A DNA stretch of 37,076 bases from Pseudomonadota bacterium. Its GTDB lineage: Bacteria > Campylobacterota > Campylobacteria > Campylobacterales > Campylobacteraceae. Shown here piece after piece: positions 17,447 through 26,446 of this stretch. Below the pieces are notes generated by a model. It worked only from the letters and a program-made list of their open reading frames with translations, made no database searches and had not been told where the DNA came from. Each line of letters starts with the position of its first letter. The stretch's first letter is position 1. A program made the translations under genes and the position numbers. Location of the stretch: positions 1 through 37,076 of the forward strand of contig PDPI01000009.1 in the NCBI GenBank assembly GCA_002746565.1. The letters are read 5' to 3'.

Positions 17447-18004
17447 ATGATACTTTTCGTGGGGCTAGGAAATCCCACAGATGCGTATCAAAATACAAGA
17501 CACAATTTTGGTTTCATGGTGCTTGATGAATTTATCACTCACCATGAAACATCTTTCATAAATAAGCCAAAATTCAAAGGCTTCCTCTTTAAGTCAAATT
17601 CATTTTTTGCATTAAAACCATCCACATATATGAATTTATCAGGCGAAAGTGTAGTTGCTGTTAGGGATTTTTATAAGATAGATAAAATCATAGTTTTACA
17701 CGATGATTTAGATCTGCCACTGGGTTCTATCAGATTTAAAAAAGGTGGAAGCAGTGGCGGACACAATGGTTTAAAATCCATTGATAGCCTCATTGGGACT
17801 GATTATATAAGGGTAAGATTAGGCATAGGAAAGCCTCAAAATAAGGGTGAAGTAACAAGTTATGTTTTGCAAGATTTTAAAAAGCAAGAGCAAGAATGTG
17901 TTAAAAAGGTTATCGATCAAGCCTGTAAAGCGCTAGAAATGTTTTTGCATTCAAGTCTAGATGGGGTTATGGCAAAATTTACATCCAAAAAGGGTTTATG
18001 TTAG
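17447..18004 (+). CDS. pth: Peptidyl-tRNA hydrolase
   Basis: Pth releases peptides from tRNAs that drop off the ribosome. The 185-residue protein shows the family start VGLGNP with Asn9 and TRHNFGF with catalytic His19. Next come LHDDLDLPLG and the KKGGSSGGHNGLKSI loop that contacts the tRNA acceptor end. The ATG lies 9 nt after rplY. The stop codon abuts the start of lptG with no spacer. rplY-pth-lptG is the order I remember for this phylum. Confidence 0.96.
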   Translation: MILFVGLGNPTDAYQNTRHNFGFMVLDEFITHHETSFINKPKFKGFLFKSNSFFALKPSTYMNLSGESVVAVRDFYKIDKIIVLHDDLDLPLGSIRFKKGGSSGGHNGLKSIDSLIGTDYIRVRLGIGKPQNKGEVTSYVLQDFKKQEQECVKKVIDQACKALEMFLHSSLDGVMAKFTSKKGLC

Positions 18005-19075
18005 ATGGGAAAGCTTTACCAAAGATATGTGGTTTTTTTATATCTTAAAAACTTTTTTATCATCTTTTTGGCTTTGGAATTTTTTTATGTGGGTGTGGAT
18101 TTGCTTAGCAATCTAAAAAACTTACCAAGTTCAGCAAACTTGCAACTTTTGTATGTTTATTATAATTTTCTTTTGGCTATAAATTATACCCTTCCTTTAA
18201 GTATAGTTTTTGCCCTTATTAGCTCAAAACTTTCCATGATAAGATCAAACGAACTCGTAAGCTTATATGCTAGTGGCATTTCAAGAAATGAGATCATAAA
18301 ACCTCTTTTTATATCATCTTTAGTGCTGATTTTAGCCTATATAGCTCTAAATTTTACCAGCTTTGCTTATTCTTATGAATTTAAAAGAAATATTTTAAAA
18401 TACAATAAAATTTCAAGCGATTCAAAAAAATTATTTGTCAAATATCAAGATAAATATATCTATTTTGGTTTGTTAAATCCCATAAAAAAAGTTGCCCGTG
18501 ATATTAAAATTTTTAATGTTCAAAATGGGGAACTGAAAAGTGTTATTAGTTCAAAAAGGACTTATTTTTCTGGTGGAAAATGGCATTTTGAGAAAGCATC
18601 TAAGACGACTTTTCCCGAAAATAAAAAGCTAGGTGAAGATGGATTTAAAAAAGAAGTTCTTGAAAATATAAGCCTTTTGGATGGATTTAAACCAAGCATT
18701 ATAGATACTTTGCATGAGAATAAAATCTATATGAGCATAACCGATGCTTATGAATCCATAAAATTTTTAAGAAATCAGGGGGCAAATACCTCTTTAGTAA
18801 AATCATCCCTTTATGGCATGATAGTTTTTCCACTTTTTGCGCCATTTATGCTTATAATTTTATTTTTCTATATGCCCCCAACGGGACGATTTTTCAACCT
18901 TGCCTTGCTTGGGTTTGTTTTTATTTTTGTAACTCTTGTTTCTTGGGGAGTTATCTTTGTTTTAAATAAATTTTCAGCAAACGATGTTATATCTGCGGAA
19001 TTTTCGACCATACTCCCAGTCTTTCTTATGGGATTATTTGCCCTAAGGATAGTTTTTATCTCAAAACGTAAGTAA
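18005..19075 (+). CDS. lptG: LPS export permease of the LptF/LptG (YjgP/YjgQ) family
   Basis: The 356-residue membrane protein has hydrophobic helices near residues 12-35, 55-75 and 95-118. A periplasmic beta-jellyroll-like part follows (about 130-260), then three C-terminal helices (about 268-350, including FMLIILFFYMP). This is the layout of LptF and LptG, which with LptB2 extract lipopolysaccharide from the inner membrane. From sequence alone I prefer LptG because of its position after pth in Campylobacter, but LptF cannot be excluded. The start immediately follows the pth stop. The next gene, lysA, has its own space of 118 nt. Confidence 0.8.
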   Translation: MGKLYQRYVVFLYLKNFFIIFLALEFFYVGVDLLSNLKNLPSSANLQLLYVYYNFLLAINYTLPLSIVFALISSKLSMIRSNELVSLYASGISRNEIIKPLFISSLVLILAYIALNFTSFAYSYEFKRNILKYNKISSDSKKLFVKYQDKYIYFGLLNPIKKVARDIKIFNVQNGELKSVISSKRTYFSGGKWHFEKASKTTFPENKKLGEDGFKKEVLENISLLDGFKPSIIDTLHENKIYMSITDAYESIKFLRNQGANTSLVKSSLYGMIVFPLFAPFMLIILFFYMPPTGRFFNLALLGFVFIFVTLVSWGVIFVLNKFSANDVISAEFSTILPVFLMGLFALRIVFISKRK

Positions 19076-19193
19076 ATTTTTAGATCTAGTTTTGTGTCCT
19101 TTTGGAAGCTATTTAATTTTTATTTTTCCAAATAAACGTAATTTTTAGCAAATTTTTAGTAAAATATCCTTTTAGCAAGTTAAAGAGGAAGAA

Positions 19194-20393
19194 ATGGATT
19201 ATAAAAGTTTAGTACAAAAATACGGCTCCCCCCTTTATTTATATGATTTTGATGCCATAGAAAAAAATTATCTTCGCTTAAAAGAAGCCTTTAGGGCTAG
19301 AAAATCCCTAGTTGCTTATGCGGTTAAGGCAAATTCAAATTTGAGCGTCTTAAAACACCTAGGAGAGCTTGGGGCTGGATGTGATTGTGTTTCTATCGGT
19401 GAAGTTAGAAGGGCTTTGATGGCGGGAATTAAGCCTTATAAGATTATTTTTAGTGGGGTTGGCAAAAAGGATGAGGAATTAGAAGAAGCCTTAAAAAGCG
19501 ATATTTTGATGATAAACATAGAAAGTTTAGGGGAATTTTCAAGGCTTGAAAAAATCGCTTGTGAGTGTGGAAAGATTGCACGTATAAGCGTGAGGGTAAA
19601 TCCAAATATTGATCCAAAAACCCACCCTTATATCTCCACAGGATTACATGAAAATAAATTTGGTGTAAATATAGAAGAGGCTAAAAAGATTTATTTAAAA
19701 GCTAAAAATTCACCCCACATTGAGCCAGTTGGAATCCATTTTCATATAGGAAGTCAACTAATGGATTTAGACCCCATAAAAGAGGCAGCAGGGCTTATAA
19801 GCTCCCTAGTTCATCAGTTAAAAACTTTGGAAATTGATATAAAATTTTTTGATATTGGCGGTGGGCTTGGCATTAATTATGAGGGAGAAAAAACCATAGC
19901 TCCTTATGATTATGCCCAAGCTATTTTGGAACATTTAGGTGGACTTGATGTAACCATAGTTTGTGAGCCAGGGCGTTTTATAGTGGGAAATAGTGGGGTT
20001 TTTGTGAGCAGGGTTTTGTATGAGAAAAAAAATGGTGATAAGCGTTTTGTCATTATAGATGGAGCCATGAATGACCTTTTAAGACCATCTTTATATGATG
20101 CTTTTCATGGGGTTGAGCTCATAGGTGGAAGCGGGGAAGAAAGTAAGGCTGATGTGGTAGGGCCCGTTTGTGAAAGTGGGGATTTTTTAGCAAAGGATGT
20201 TTTGCTTAAAGTCGCAAAGCATGATGATATTGTTGTGATTAAAAGTGCGGGGGCTTATTGTTTTAGCATGAGTAGCAATTATAATTCAAGACTAAAAGTT
20301 GCTGAAGTAGCCTTGCAAGGGGGCGAGACTCGGCTTATACGTAGGCGTGAGAGTTTTGAGGATATGATAAGATTGGAGAAAGATTGTCTTTAG
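19194..20393 (+). CDS. lysA: Diaminopimelate decarboxylase
   Basis: LysA decarboxylates meso-diaminopimelate to lysine. The 399-residue fold-type III PLP enzyme has Lys45 in AYAVKANSN as the cofactor lysine. Other landmarks are HFHIGSQL, the glycine-rich FDIGGGLGINYEGE, EPGRFIVGNSG, and CESGDFLAKD with the Cys contributed across the dimer. AGAYCFSMSSNYNSR is near the end. It begins after GAGGAAGAA and overlaps the next gene by 10 nt. lysA leads a five-gene run (lysA-HAD-pheA-hisC-dxs) in which each gene overlaps or touches the next. Confidence 0.96.
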   Translation: MDYKSLVQKYGSPLYLYDFDAIEKNYLRLKEAFRARKSLVAYAVKANSNLSVLKHLGELGAGCDCVSIGEVRRALMAGIKPYKIIFSGVGKKDEELEEALKSDILMINIESLGEFSRLEKIACECGKIARISVRVNPNIDPKTHPYISTGLHENKFGVNIEEAKKIYLKAKNSPHIEPVGIHFHIGSQLMDLDPIKEAAGLISSLVHQLKTLEIDIKFFDIGGGLGINYEGEKTIAPYDYAQAILEHLGGLDVTIVCEPGRFIVGNSGVFVSRVLYEKKNGDKRFVIIDGAMNDLLRPSLYDAFHGVELIGGSGEESKADVVGPVCESGDFLAKDVLLKVAKHDDIVVIKSAGAYCFSMSSNYNSRLKVAEVALQGGETRLIRRRESFEDMIRLEKDCL

Positions 20394-21160
20394 GATATTT
20401 TTTAGATATACAAGGAACCCTTTTAAGCGATAAGGACAAAAGCCTTATAAATGGGGCTTTGGAACTGGTTGAATATTTTAATAAAAATTCCATTGCCTAT
20501 ACCTTTGTAACAAATAATACCAAGCAATTAAGCGAAGAACTGATAGAAGAATTACATAAAAAAGGCTTTTCTTTTCCAAATGAGCGATTTATAGATCCTT
20601 TGATGGTTTTGAAAAGTTTAGTTGGAAAAGATAGTATTTATCCTTTTGGCTCGGAAGCATTTTGCACTTTATGCGAGAAAATGGGTTTGAAAATTAGTCA
20701 AAATCCAGATGCTATTCTTGTGGCAAGTCATGATAAGTTTGATTCAAAAAGTTTTGCTAGGATGATTGATTTTGTGTTAGATGGGGCAAGGTTAATAGGA
20801 ATGCATGGAACAAGTACTTATGTTAAAAATGCTTTAAGATATCCAGGAGTTGGGGCTATCTTAGCCATGATAGAATACGCCACTAAAACAAAGGCCCAAA
20901 TAGTAGGAAAGCCTAGCGAGGTATTTTATAAAAAAGCTTATGAAATAGTAAAAAAGCAAAATCCAAGCCTAGATCTAAAAGATATAATCATGATAAGCGA
21001 TGATGCCATAGGGGATTTGTTAGGTGCTAAAAAAATGGGTATAAGAACAAATTTAGTTTTAAGCGGGAAGTGTAAAAGCAGACAAGAAATAAGCCAGATA
21101 AGTCACAAGCTAGACAAGATAGATAGTGATGTGAATGAAATTTTAAAGGGTTTAAAATGA
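20384..21160 (+). CDS. HAD-IIA (NagD-like) family hydrolase
   Basis: The start is TTG at 20384, 5 nt after GGAG (20375-20378); no ATG fits. The 258-residue protein resembles NagD-type phosphatases. It has motif I FLDIQGTLLSD, a VTNNTK motif II, the cap-domain stretch IVGKPSEVFYKKA, and ISDDAIGDLLGAKKMG as motif IV. In motif I the second Asp of DxDxT, normally the general acid/base, is Gln (DIQGT). I recall the same change in the Campylobacter ortholog, so it is probably a family trait and not a mutation. Substrate unknown. It sits between lysA and pheA with overlaps of 10 and 4 nt. Confidence 0.8.
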   Translation: MSLGYFLDIQGTLLSDKDKSLINGALELVEYFNKNSIAYTFVTNNTKQLSEELIEELHKKGFSFPNERFIDPLMVLKSLVGKDSIYPFGSEAFCTLCEKMGLKISQNPDAILVASHDKFDSKSFARMIDFVLDGARLIGMHGTSTYVKNALRYPGVGAILAMIEYATKTKAQIVGKPSEVFYKKAYEIVKKQNPSLDLKDIIMISDDAIGDLLGAKKMGIRTNLVLSGKCKSRQEISQISHKLDKIDSDVNEILKGLK

Positions 21161-22242
21161 GTAAAGATATAGGCAAATATAGAAAATTAATAGATGATAT
21201 TGATGATAAGATTTTAAATTTATTAAATGAGAGAATGTTGTATGTAAAAGCCATAGGAAAGGCTAAACAAACTAGCCGAACCTCTGTTTATAGGCCAGAG
21301 AGGGAAAAGGATATATTAGATAGGCTAAATTCTCTAAACAATGGCTCTCTTAATTCTGATGCCATTGAGGCTATTTATCTTGAGATTTTCGCAGTGAGTA
21401 GAAATCTTGAAATGCCCGAAATCATAGCTTATTTAGGACCTGAGGGAAGCCATACCCATCAAGCTGGAGAGAGTAGATTTGGAGCTATGGGAAATTATTT
21501 GCCCCTTAGTAATATAGAGGCAATTTTTAAGGTTTTAGACAACAAAGAGGCAAAATACGGCGTTGTGCCAATAGAAAATAATACCGAAGGAGCCGTGGGA
21601 GTTACCCTAGACTGCCTGAGAAAATATGATAAAATCAAAATCGTATCCGAGCTTTACATGGACATACATCATTCTTTTGCATCTTGTGTGGATACTTTAA
21701 AGGATATAAAAAGGATTTATTCCCATCCACAAGCTTATAATCAATGTCGAAATTTTTTGGAAGAACACATGCTTTTGGATGTTGAATTTATTCCGACAAA
21801 ATCCACAGCAAGTGCCGCAAAAAGAGCCAAAGAAGATACAAATTCTGCCGCTATTTGTCCTCACATTGCAGCAAAGCTTTATAAACTGCCTATTATGTTC
21901 AATAAAATAGAAGACAATCGTGCAAATAAAACTAGATTTTTAATCTTGAGTGATTTTAAAAATTTACCTGGAACTCACAATAAAACTTCCATTTTAGCCA
22001 AAACCGACCATAGTCCAGGAAGTTTGGTGGAATTACTTCAAACATTTCAAGATCAGAAGATAAATCTAACAAAAATCGAGTCAAGACCAGAGAAAAATAA
22101 GGGATTTAAGAGTATTTTTTATATAGATTTTGAGGGGCATATTGATGATGAAAATGTCCAAAAAGCACTCAAAGCCAATGAGGGAAAAAGGGAAATCATG
22201 TGGTTAGGAAGTTACATAGGAGGATATAGCGATGAGATTTAA
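21157..22242 (+). CDS. pheA: Bifunctional chorismate mutase/prephenate dehydratase
   Basis: This 361-residue enzyme converts chorismate to phenylpyruvate for phenylalanine synthesis. Residues 1-85 form the AroQ chorismate mutase ([20 protein letters not shown]). Residues about 92-270 form the prephenate dehydratase, with [27 protein letters not shown] and the catalytic-Thr segment [10 protein letters not shown]. Residues 280-361 are an ACT domain containing the regulatory ESRPEKNKG motif for phenylalanine feedback. It starts in an ATGA overlap with the HAD gene and overlaps hisC by 11 nt. Confidence 0.95.
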   Translation: MSKDIGKYRKLIDDIDDKILNLLNERMLYVKAIGKAKQTSRTSVYRPEREKDILDRLNSLNNGSLNSDAIEAIYLEIFAVSRNLEMPEIIAYLGPEGSHTHQAGESRFGAMGNYLPLSNIEAIFKVLDNKEAKYGVVPIENNTEGAVGVTLDCLRKYDKIKIVSELYMDIHHSFASCVDTLKDIKRIYSHPQAYNQCRNFLEEHMLLDVEFIPTKSTASAAKRAKEDTNSAAICPHIAAKLYKLPIMFNKIEDNRANKTRFLILSDFKNLPGTHNKTSILAKTDHSPGSLVELLQTFQDQKINLTKIESRPEKNKGFKSIFYIDFEGHIDDENVQKALKANEGKREIMWLGSYIGGYSDEI

Positions 22243-23335
22243 TAAGCATCTAGAAGATATAAAGGTTTACGAAGCGGGTAAGCCCATTGAGCTTGTGGTT
22301 AGGGATTTTGGTATCAAGCAAAAAGATGTTATAAAATTAGCAAGCAATGAAAATCCTATGGGTTGCAGTAAAAAGGTTAAAAAGAAAATTGCCAAGAGTT
22401 TACATGAGATTAGCCTGTATCCTGATGATAGTATGTTTGAGCTCAAACAAGGTCTCTCAAAGCGTTTTGGAGTCGGAGAGAAAAATATCATCATAGGTGC
22501 AGGAAGCGACCAGGTTATAGAATTTGCTGTACATGCAAAATTAAATGAAAAAACCGCCATCTTAACCGCCGGTATTACCTTTGCTATGTATGAAATTTAT
22601 GCCAAGCAAGTGGGTGGCAAAGTTATAAAAACTCCCTCAGATATTCACGATCTAGATCAATTTTCCGAACTTTACGAAAAGCATAAAAGGGAAATTTCTA
22701 TAATATTTTTGTGTTTGCCAAACAATCCTTTAGGCGAATGTTTGGATAAAAAGGATGTTTATGATTTTCTAAAAACCATAGACAAGGACGTTTTGGTGGT
22801 TGTGGATGGGGCCTATCAAGAGTATGCGTCTTATAAGGATGAAAAGAAAAAGATCGAACCCCAAGATCTCATAAAAAATTTTCCAAATACAATCTATCTA
22901 GGAACTTTTTCAAAGGCTTATGGCTTAGGTGGCATGAGGCTCGGTTATGGTATAGCTAGTGAGGATATTATAAATGTTTTACATAAGCTTCGCCCACCCT
23001 TTAATATAACAAGCCTTAGTCTAAAGGCTGGAATTTGGGCTTTAAAGGATGAGGATTTTATAAAATCTTTCGTAAAACAAAACTTCAAAGAGCTTAAAAA
23101 GTATGAAAAATTTGCAGATAAGATGGGTATAAAATATATAAAAAGTTATACAAATTTTATAACCCTTTTGCTCCCTAGAGATAAAAATTCCACCAGTGTT
23201 TCCAATTCCCTACTAAAAAAAGGTATAATACTCAGAAATCTCGCACCCTATGGGATAAATGCCATTAGGGTAAGCGTGGGATTAAAAAAGCAAAATAAAC
23301 GTTTTTTTGAAGAGTTTAAAAAAAGTTATAGGTAA
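22232..23335 (+). CDS. hisC: Histidinol-phosphate aminotransferase
   Basis: HisC makes histidinol phosphate in histidine synthesis and may also transaminate aromatic keto acids, which would fit its place after pheA. The 367-residue fold-type I PLP enzyme has LASNENPMG, the PNNPLGE loop, VDGAYQEY, and Lys228 in [16 protein letters not shown] as the cofactor lysine. The ATG overlaps the pheA end by 11 nt. Downstream, dxs starts one base after the stop codon. In the C. jejuni order I remember, fliF-fliG-fliH lie between hisC and dxs. Confidence 0.94.
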   Translation: MRFNKHLEDIKVYEAGKPIELVVRDFGIKQKDVIKLASNENPMGCSKKVKKKIAKSLHEISLYPDDSMFELKQGLSKRFGVGEKNIIIGAGSDQVIEFAVHAKLNEKTAILTAGITFAMYEIYAKQVGGKVIKTPSDIHDLDQFSELYEKHKREISIIFLCLPNNPLGECLDKKDVYDFLKTIDKDVLVVVDGAYQEYASYKDEKKKIEPQDLIKNFPNTIYLGTFSKAYGLGGMRLGYGIASEDIINVLHKLRPPFNITSLSLKAGIWALKDEDFIKSFVKQNFKELKKYEKFADKMGIKYIKSYTNFITLLLPRDKNSTSVSNSLLKKGIILRNLAPYGINAIRVSVGLKKQNKRFFEEFKKSYR

Positions 23336-23336
23336 A

Positions 23337-25163
23337 ATGGACGAAAAAATGGATATTAAAAGCAAAAATATAGAGCAATTGCAAGAATTAAGCCAACAGA
23401 TTAGACAAAAAATCCTCCAAACCGTGAGTAAAAACGGCGGACATTTAAGCTCAAATATTGGTGCAGTGGAGCTTATAGTTGCTATGCACCATGTTTTTGA
23501 TAAGGATAAAAATCCGTTTATCTTCGATGTTAGTCATCAAAGCTATGCCCATAAACTTTTAACCGATAGATGGGAAAAGTTCGATACCCTGCGTCAGTTT
23601 GGGGGACTTAGCGGATATACAAAACCCTGTGAGAGTGAGTATGATTATTTTATTGCAGGACATAGTTCCACTTCCATTTCTCTAGCCGTTGGGGCTGCTA
23701 AAGCTTATAAATTAAAAGGAGAGGATAAAATTCCAGTTGCGGTAATTGGCGATGGTTCCATGAGTGCCGGGATGGCGTATGAGGCCTTAAATGAGCTTGG
23801 CTTTAGAAAATATCCAGTTGTTATAATCCTAAATGATAATGAAATGAGCATCTCAAAGCCAATTGGGGCAATTAGCAAGTATCTTTCCCAAGTTATGGCA
23901 GGAAGTTTTTATCAAAAATTTAAAGACAAAATGGAACAAGCTTTGAGTTATTTCCCTGAAAGTGCAGCCTATATGGCAAAGCGATTTGAAGAGGGCTTTA
24001 AGCTCATAACTCCAGGTATGCTTTTTGAAGAACTTGGACTAGAATACATAGGTCCCATAGATGGACACAATATCAAATCCCTAGTTGAGACTTACAAAAT
24101 CGCTTTGGAGCTTAAAAAACCAGTTATAGTTCATGTGCAAACCCTAAAAGGAAAAGGATATGAAAAGGCAGAGGGGCAAGATGCTAGCTGGCATGGGGTT
24201 GGTCCCTTTGATCTAAAAAGTGGAAAACTGAGTAAAAAATCCTCATCCAAAAATGCCACAGCAATTTTTAGCGAAAATTTGCTAAAACTAGCCCAAAAAT
24301 ACGAAAACGTAGTCGGAGTAACCGCTGCTATGCCAAATGGCACAGGAATAGATGCCTTGATAGAAAAATACCCACAACGCTTCTGGGATGTTGCCATAGC
24401 CGAGCAACACGCAGTTACAAGCATGGCAGCTATGGCAAAGGAAGGATTTAAGCCTTATATTGCTATTTATTCAACTTTCTTGCAAAGGGCTTATGATCAG
24501 GTTATACATGATTGTTGCATTTTAAATCTTGATGTGGTTTTTGCCATAGATAGGGCTGGAATTGTAGGAGAAGATGGCGAAACCCATCAAGGAGCATTCG
24601 ATATAAGCTACTTAAATGCTATTCCAAATATGACTATCTTGGCCCCAAGAAGTGAAGCAAATATGGCTAAAGTTATGGAATATACCTACAAACACAAGGG
24701 TGTGTGTGCCTTTAGGTATCCCCGTGGAGCCTTTAATTTTCATGATAAGGATGCTAAAGAAATTACCTATGCAAAGGGCGAGATTTTAAGCGAAGGAAAA
24801 GAGCTTGTATTCATAGGATACGGACAAGGGGTTGGAAAGGCAAATGAGGTTAAAGAGCTTTTAAAAGAAAAGCTAAGCCCAGCCCTTGTGGATCTAGTTT
24901 TTATAAAGCCCTTGGATGGAGATCTGCTTACAAATTTATCTAAAAAGTATAAAAAATGGTATATTTTTAGCTCTTCCGCCAAAAAAGGTGGAGTTGGACA
25001 GATATTATCTGCTTGGTTGCAAGAAAATAAGATTCAAGATGTGAGTGTTGAAAGCTTTGAATATGAAGATGATTTTATACCCCATGGAAATACAAATGAG
25101 GTTGAAAAATCCTTGGAAATTGATGCAAAAAGCATAGCTGAGTTTATTTCAAATTCTAGTTAG
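23337..25163 (+). CDS. dxs: 1-deoxy-D-xylulose-5-phosphate synthase
   Basis: Dxs condenses pyruvate and glyceraldehyde-3-phosphate, using thiamine diphosphate, to start the MEP isoprenoid pathway. I start it at the ATG at 23337 (608 residues); the upstream ATG at 23307 lies inside hisC, and 23349 is another possibility. Landmarks are NGGHLSSNIGAVEL, VSHQSYAHKLL, GDGSMSAGMAYEALNE for the cofactor, YIGPIDGHN, and the pyrimidine-domain segment DRAGIVGEDGETHQGAFD. The length is near the family's 600-620. It ends the lysA-to-dxs run; an intergenic element follows. Confidence 0.95.
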   Translation: MDEKMDIKSKNIEQLQELSQQIRQKILQTVSKNGGHLSSNIGAVELIVAMHHVFDKDKNPFIFDVSHQSYAHKLLTDRWEKFDTLRQFGGLSGYTKPCESEYDYFIAGHSSTSISLAVGAAKAYKLKGEDKIPVAVIGDGSMSAGMAYEALNELGFRKYPVVIILNDNEMSISKPIGAISKYLSQVMAGSFYQKFKDKMEQALSYFPESAAYMAKRFEEGFKLITPGMLFEELGLEYIGPIDGHNIKSLVETYKIALELKKPVIVHVQTLKGKGYEKAEGQDASWHGVGPFDLKSGKLSKKSSSKNATAIFSENLLKLAQKYENVVGVTAAMPNGTGIDALIEKYPQRFWDVAIAEQHAVTSMAAMAKEGFKPYIAIYSTFLQRAYDQVIHDCCILNLDVVFAIDRAGIVGEDGETHQGAFDISYLNAIPNMTILAPRSEANMAKVMEYTYKHKGVCAFRYPRGAFNFHDKDAKEITYAKGEILSEGKELVFIGYGQGVGKANEVKELLKEKLSPALVDLVFIKPLDGDLLTNLSKKYKKWYIFSSSAKKGGVGQILSAWLQENKIQDVSVESFEYEDDFIPHGNTNEVEKSLEIDAKSIAEFISNSS

Positions 25164-25181
25164 TACTTTTAGTTTGTGTTA

Positions 25182-25284
25182 ATCAAATAACATAAAAATA
25201 AATGGTATTTTGAAAAAATGCTTACTTTACTAGTCATCTGCTTTTCTTTTTCGGCACTAACTAAATGAAAATTTAGTCAGTACC
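25182..25284 (+). repeat. Intergenic element copy 3, internally shortened
   Basis: It carries AATAACATAAAAATAAATGG, TATTTTGAAAAAATGCTTAC, TAGTCATCTG, then a shortened middle without TAATCCG units. The terminal hairpin GGCACTAACTAAAT (25253-25266), GAAA loop, ATTTAGTCAGTACC (25271-25284) has two mismatches. It follows dxs in the same orientation as copies 1 and 2. Confidence 0.85.
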
Positions 25285-25331
25285 TTTAAGATAATTATTA
25301 TTAATTTTGTGCTATCTTTTCGTTATATGGT

Positions 25332-25351
25332 TATAGTTTATCAAAACTATA
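25332..25351. promoter_or_regulatory. Dyad before the small secreted protein
   Basis: TATAGTTT, ATCA, AAACTATA is a perfect 8-bp inverted repeat, 31 nt before the ATG at 25383. It contains -10-like TATAGT sequences on both sides. It could be a repressor operator over the promoter or a short leader hairpin. No known regulator motif is recognised. Confidence 0.4.
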
Positions 25352-25382
25352 GTATGAACTTATCTCAAAAAAGGAGGATTTT

Positions 25383-25655
25383 ATGGGAAAATTAACAGCA
25401 GTATTATTAGGTATTTTTGTTGCCTCATCGGCGATTGCTTCGGTTACTTTAAAAAATGAGGATTCTACAAGCTATAAGTTATTGCTAAAAAGTAGCCAAT
25501 CTTGTTTTTCGGGAACGCACACTAGCATAAGTGGCGGTACAACCTCAACACAAATAGATGCAGGATGGGCTTGTTTAAATGAAAAAAAGCCTGCCGTTAA
25601 GTTAGAAGATGGCAAAACCTATGTCATTAAAGATGGTAAGATTGTAAAAAAATAA
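25383..25655 (+). CDS. Small secreted protein of unknown function
   Basis: The 90-residue product has a convincing Sec signal peptide: Lys3, then the hydrophobic stretch LTAVLLGIFVASSAIAS, with a likely cut near residue 19-20. The mature part is about 70 residues. It has two Cys (41 and 64) that could form a disulfide in the periplasm, a Ser/Thr/Gly-rich middle (GTHTSISGGTTST), and a basic tail ending DGKTYVIKDGKIVKK. The ribosome site AAAGGAGGA is the strongest in the window, suggesting high expression. I do not recognise a family. It stands alone, after dxs and an intergenic element and before a LysE-type exporter, with a dyad in its promoter region. Confidence 0.8.
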   Translation: MGKLTAVLLGIFVASSAIASVTLKNEDSTSYKLLLKSSQSCFSGTHTSISGGTTSTQIDAGWACLNEKKPAVKLEDGKTYVIKDGKIVKK

Positions 25656-25712
25656 GATCCAAGATGCTTAAGTTCTTTAAGCTGCAATCTTGTCTATAAA
25701 CTATTATAAAGA

Positions 25713-25743
25713 ACACGAAATTTCTGAGAGGAGAATTTCGTGT
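25713..25743 (+). promoter_or_regulatory. Hairpin in the leader of the LysE-type exporter gene
   Basis: ACACGAAATT (25713-25722) pairs perfectly with AATTTCGTGT (25734-25743), with an 11-nt loop. The stem can be extended through a bulge into the flanking AAGAA/TTCTT. About 90 nt of further unpaired-looking sequence follows before AAGGAG and the ATG at 25834. No T run follows, so it is either the processed 3' end of the upstream gene or part of a regulatory leader. I cannot match it to a known riboswitch class. Confidence 0.45.
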
Positions 25744-25833
25744 ATTCTTGAGTTCGCTTCACCTAATCGTTTCTTCGGTTGCTCTGATAACAAAAAAATT
25801 TCAAGTCAGGTATTGTAAGGAGTAAGGATAATA

Positions 25834-26439
25834 ATGGATATTTTTACAAAAGCTTTTGTGCTAACCTTTTCTTTGATCCTAGCCATCGGGGCTCAAAATG
25901 CCTATATTTTGAAGCTTGGACTTTTGAAAAGACATGTTTTTAAGGCTGTATTATTTTGTACTATTTCAGATCTATTTTTAATAGGTTTGGGTATTTTTGG
26001 GCTTGGATTTTTTATCAAATCAAATCAAATTTTTATAAATGCTATTGCAATATTTGGTATTATATTTTTGTGTTTTTATGCTGTCTCCTCCTTTAGATCA
26101 GCCCTAAAGAATCAAAACTTAAAAATCGATGATAAAAACAAAATAAGCTCTTCAAAACAAGTTTTATCCATGCTTTTTATCTTTACCTACCTAAACCCCC
26201 ACACATACCTTGACACAGTCTTACTTATAGGGGGAATTGGTGCGAGTATTGATGGTTCGAAAATATTATTTCTCCTAGGAGCCACCTTTGCTTCTTTTAC
26301 CTGGTTTTTTTCCTTGGGATACGGGGCTAGGGTTTTAATACCCTTATTTAAAAGAAATATGACATGGAGGATTTTGGATGTTAGCATAGGAGTTTTGATG
26401 CTCTATATCGCCTTTGGCTTGCTTGAATTGATAAAGTAA
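25834..26439 (+). CDS. LysE/ArgO family basic amino-acid exporter
   Basis: The 201-residue inner-membrane protein has six likely helices (about 4-24, 37-60, 66-86, 112-132, 145-165 and 180-199). It shows the two signature stretches of the LysE/ArgO family, AIGAQNAYILKLGL near residue 17 and LNPHTYLDTVLLIGG near residue 118. Relatives export lysine, arginine or canavanine when intracellular levels rise. No LysG/ArgP-type regulator adjoins it, but the 178-nt upstream region holds a hairpin that might control it. It converges with the HepT gene, 7 nt apart. ArgO versus LysE substrate cannot be told from this sequence. Confidence 0.85.
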   Translation: MDIFTKAFVLTFSLILAIGAQNAYILKLGLLKRHVFKAVLFCTISDLFLIGLGIFGLGFFIKSNQIFINAIAIFGIIFLCFYAVSSFRSALKNQNLKIDDKNKISSSKQVLSMLFIFTYLNPHTYLDTVLLIGGIGASIDGSKILFLLGATFASFTWFFSLGYGARVLIPLFKRNMTWRILDVSIGVLMLYIAFGLLELIK

Positions 26440-26446
26440 ATAGCTT

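Noticed and set aside
18580..18600. TGGCATTTTGAGAAAGCAT in lptG resembling the intergenic element
   Set aside because: It codes Trp-His-Phe-Glu-Lys-Ala within a normal reading frame and shares no other part of the element.
23307..23336. Upstream ATG at 23307 as the dxs start
   Set aside because: It lies inside hisC and adds ten residues not typical of Dxs; the ATG at 23337 right after the hisC stop is the better choice.
25656..25833. Thiamine, lysine or glycine riboswitch before the LysE-type gene
   Set aside because: CTGAGAGGAG looks like a fragment of the thiamine motif, but the other conserved blocks of that class, and of the lysine and glycine classes, are absent.
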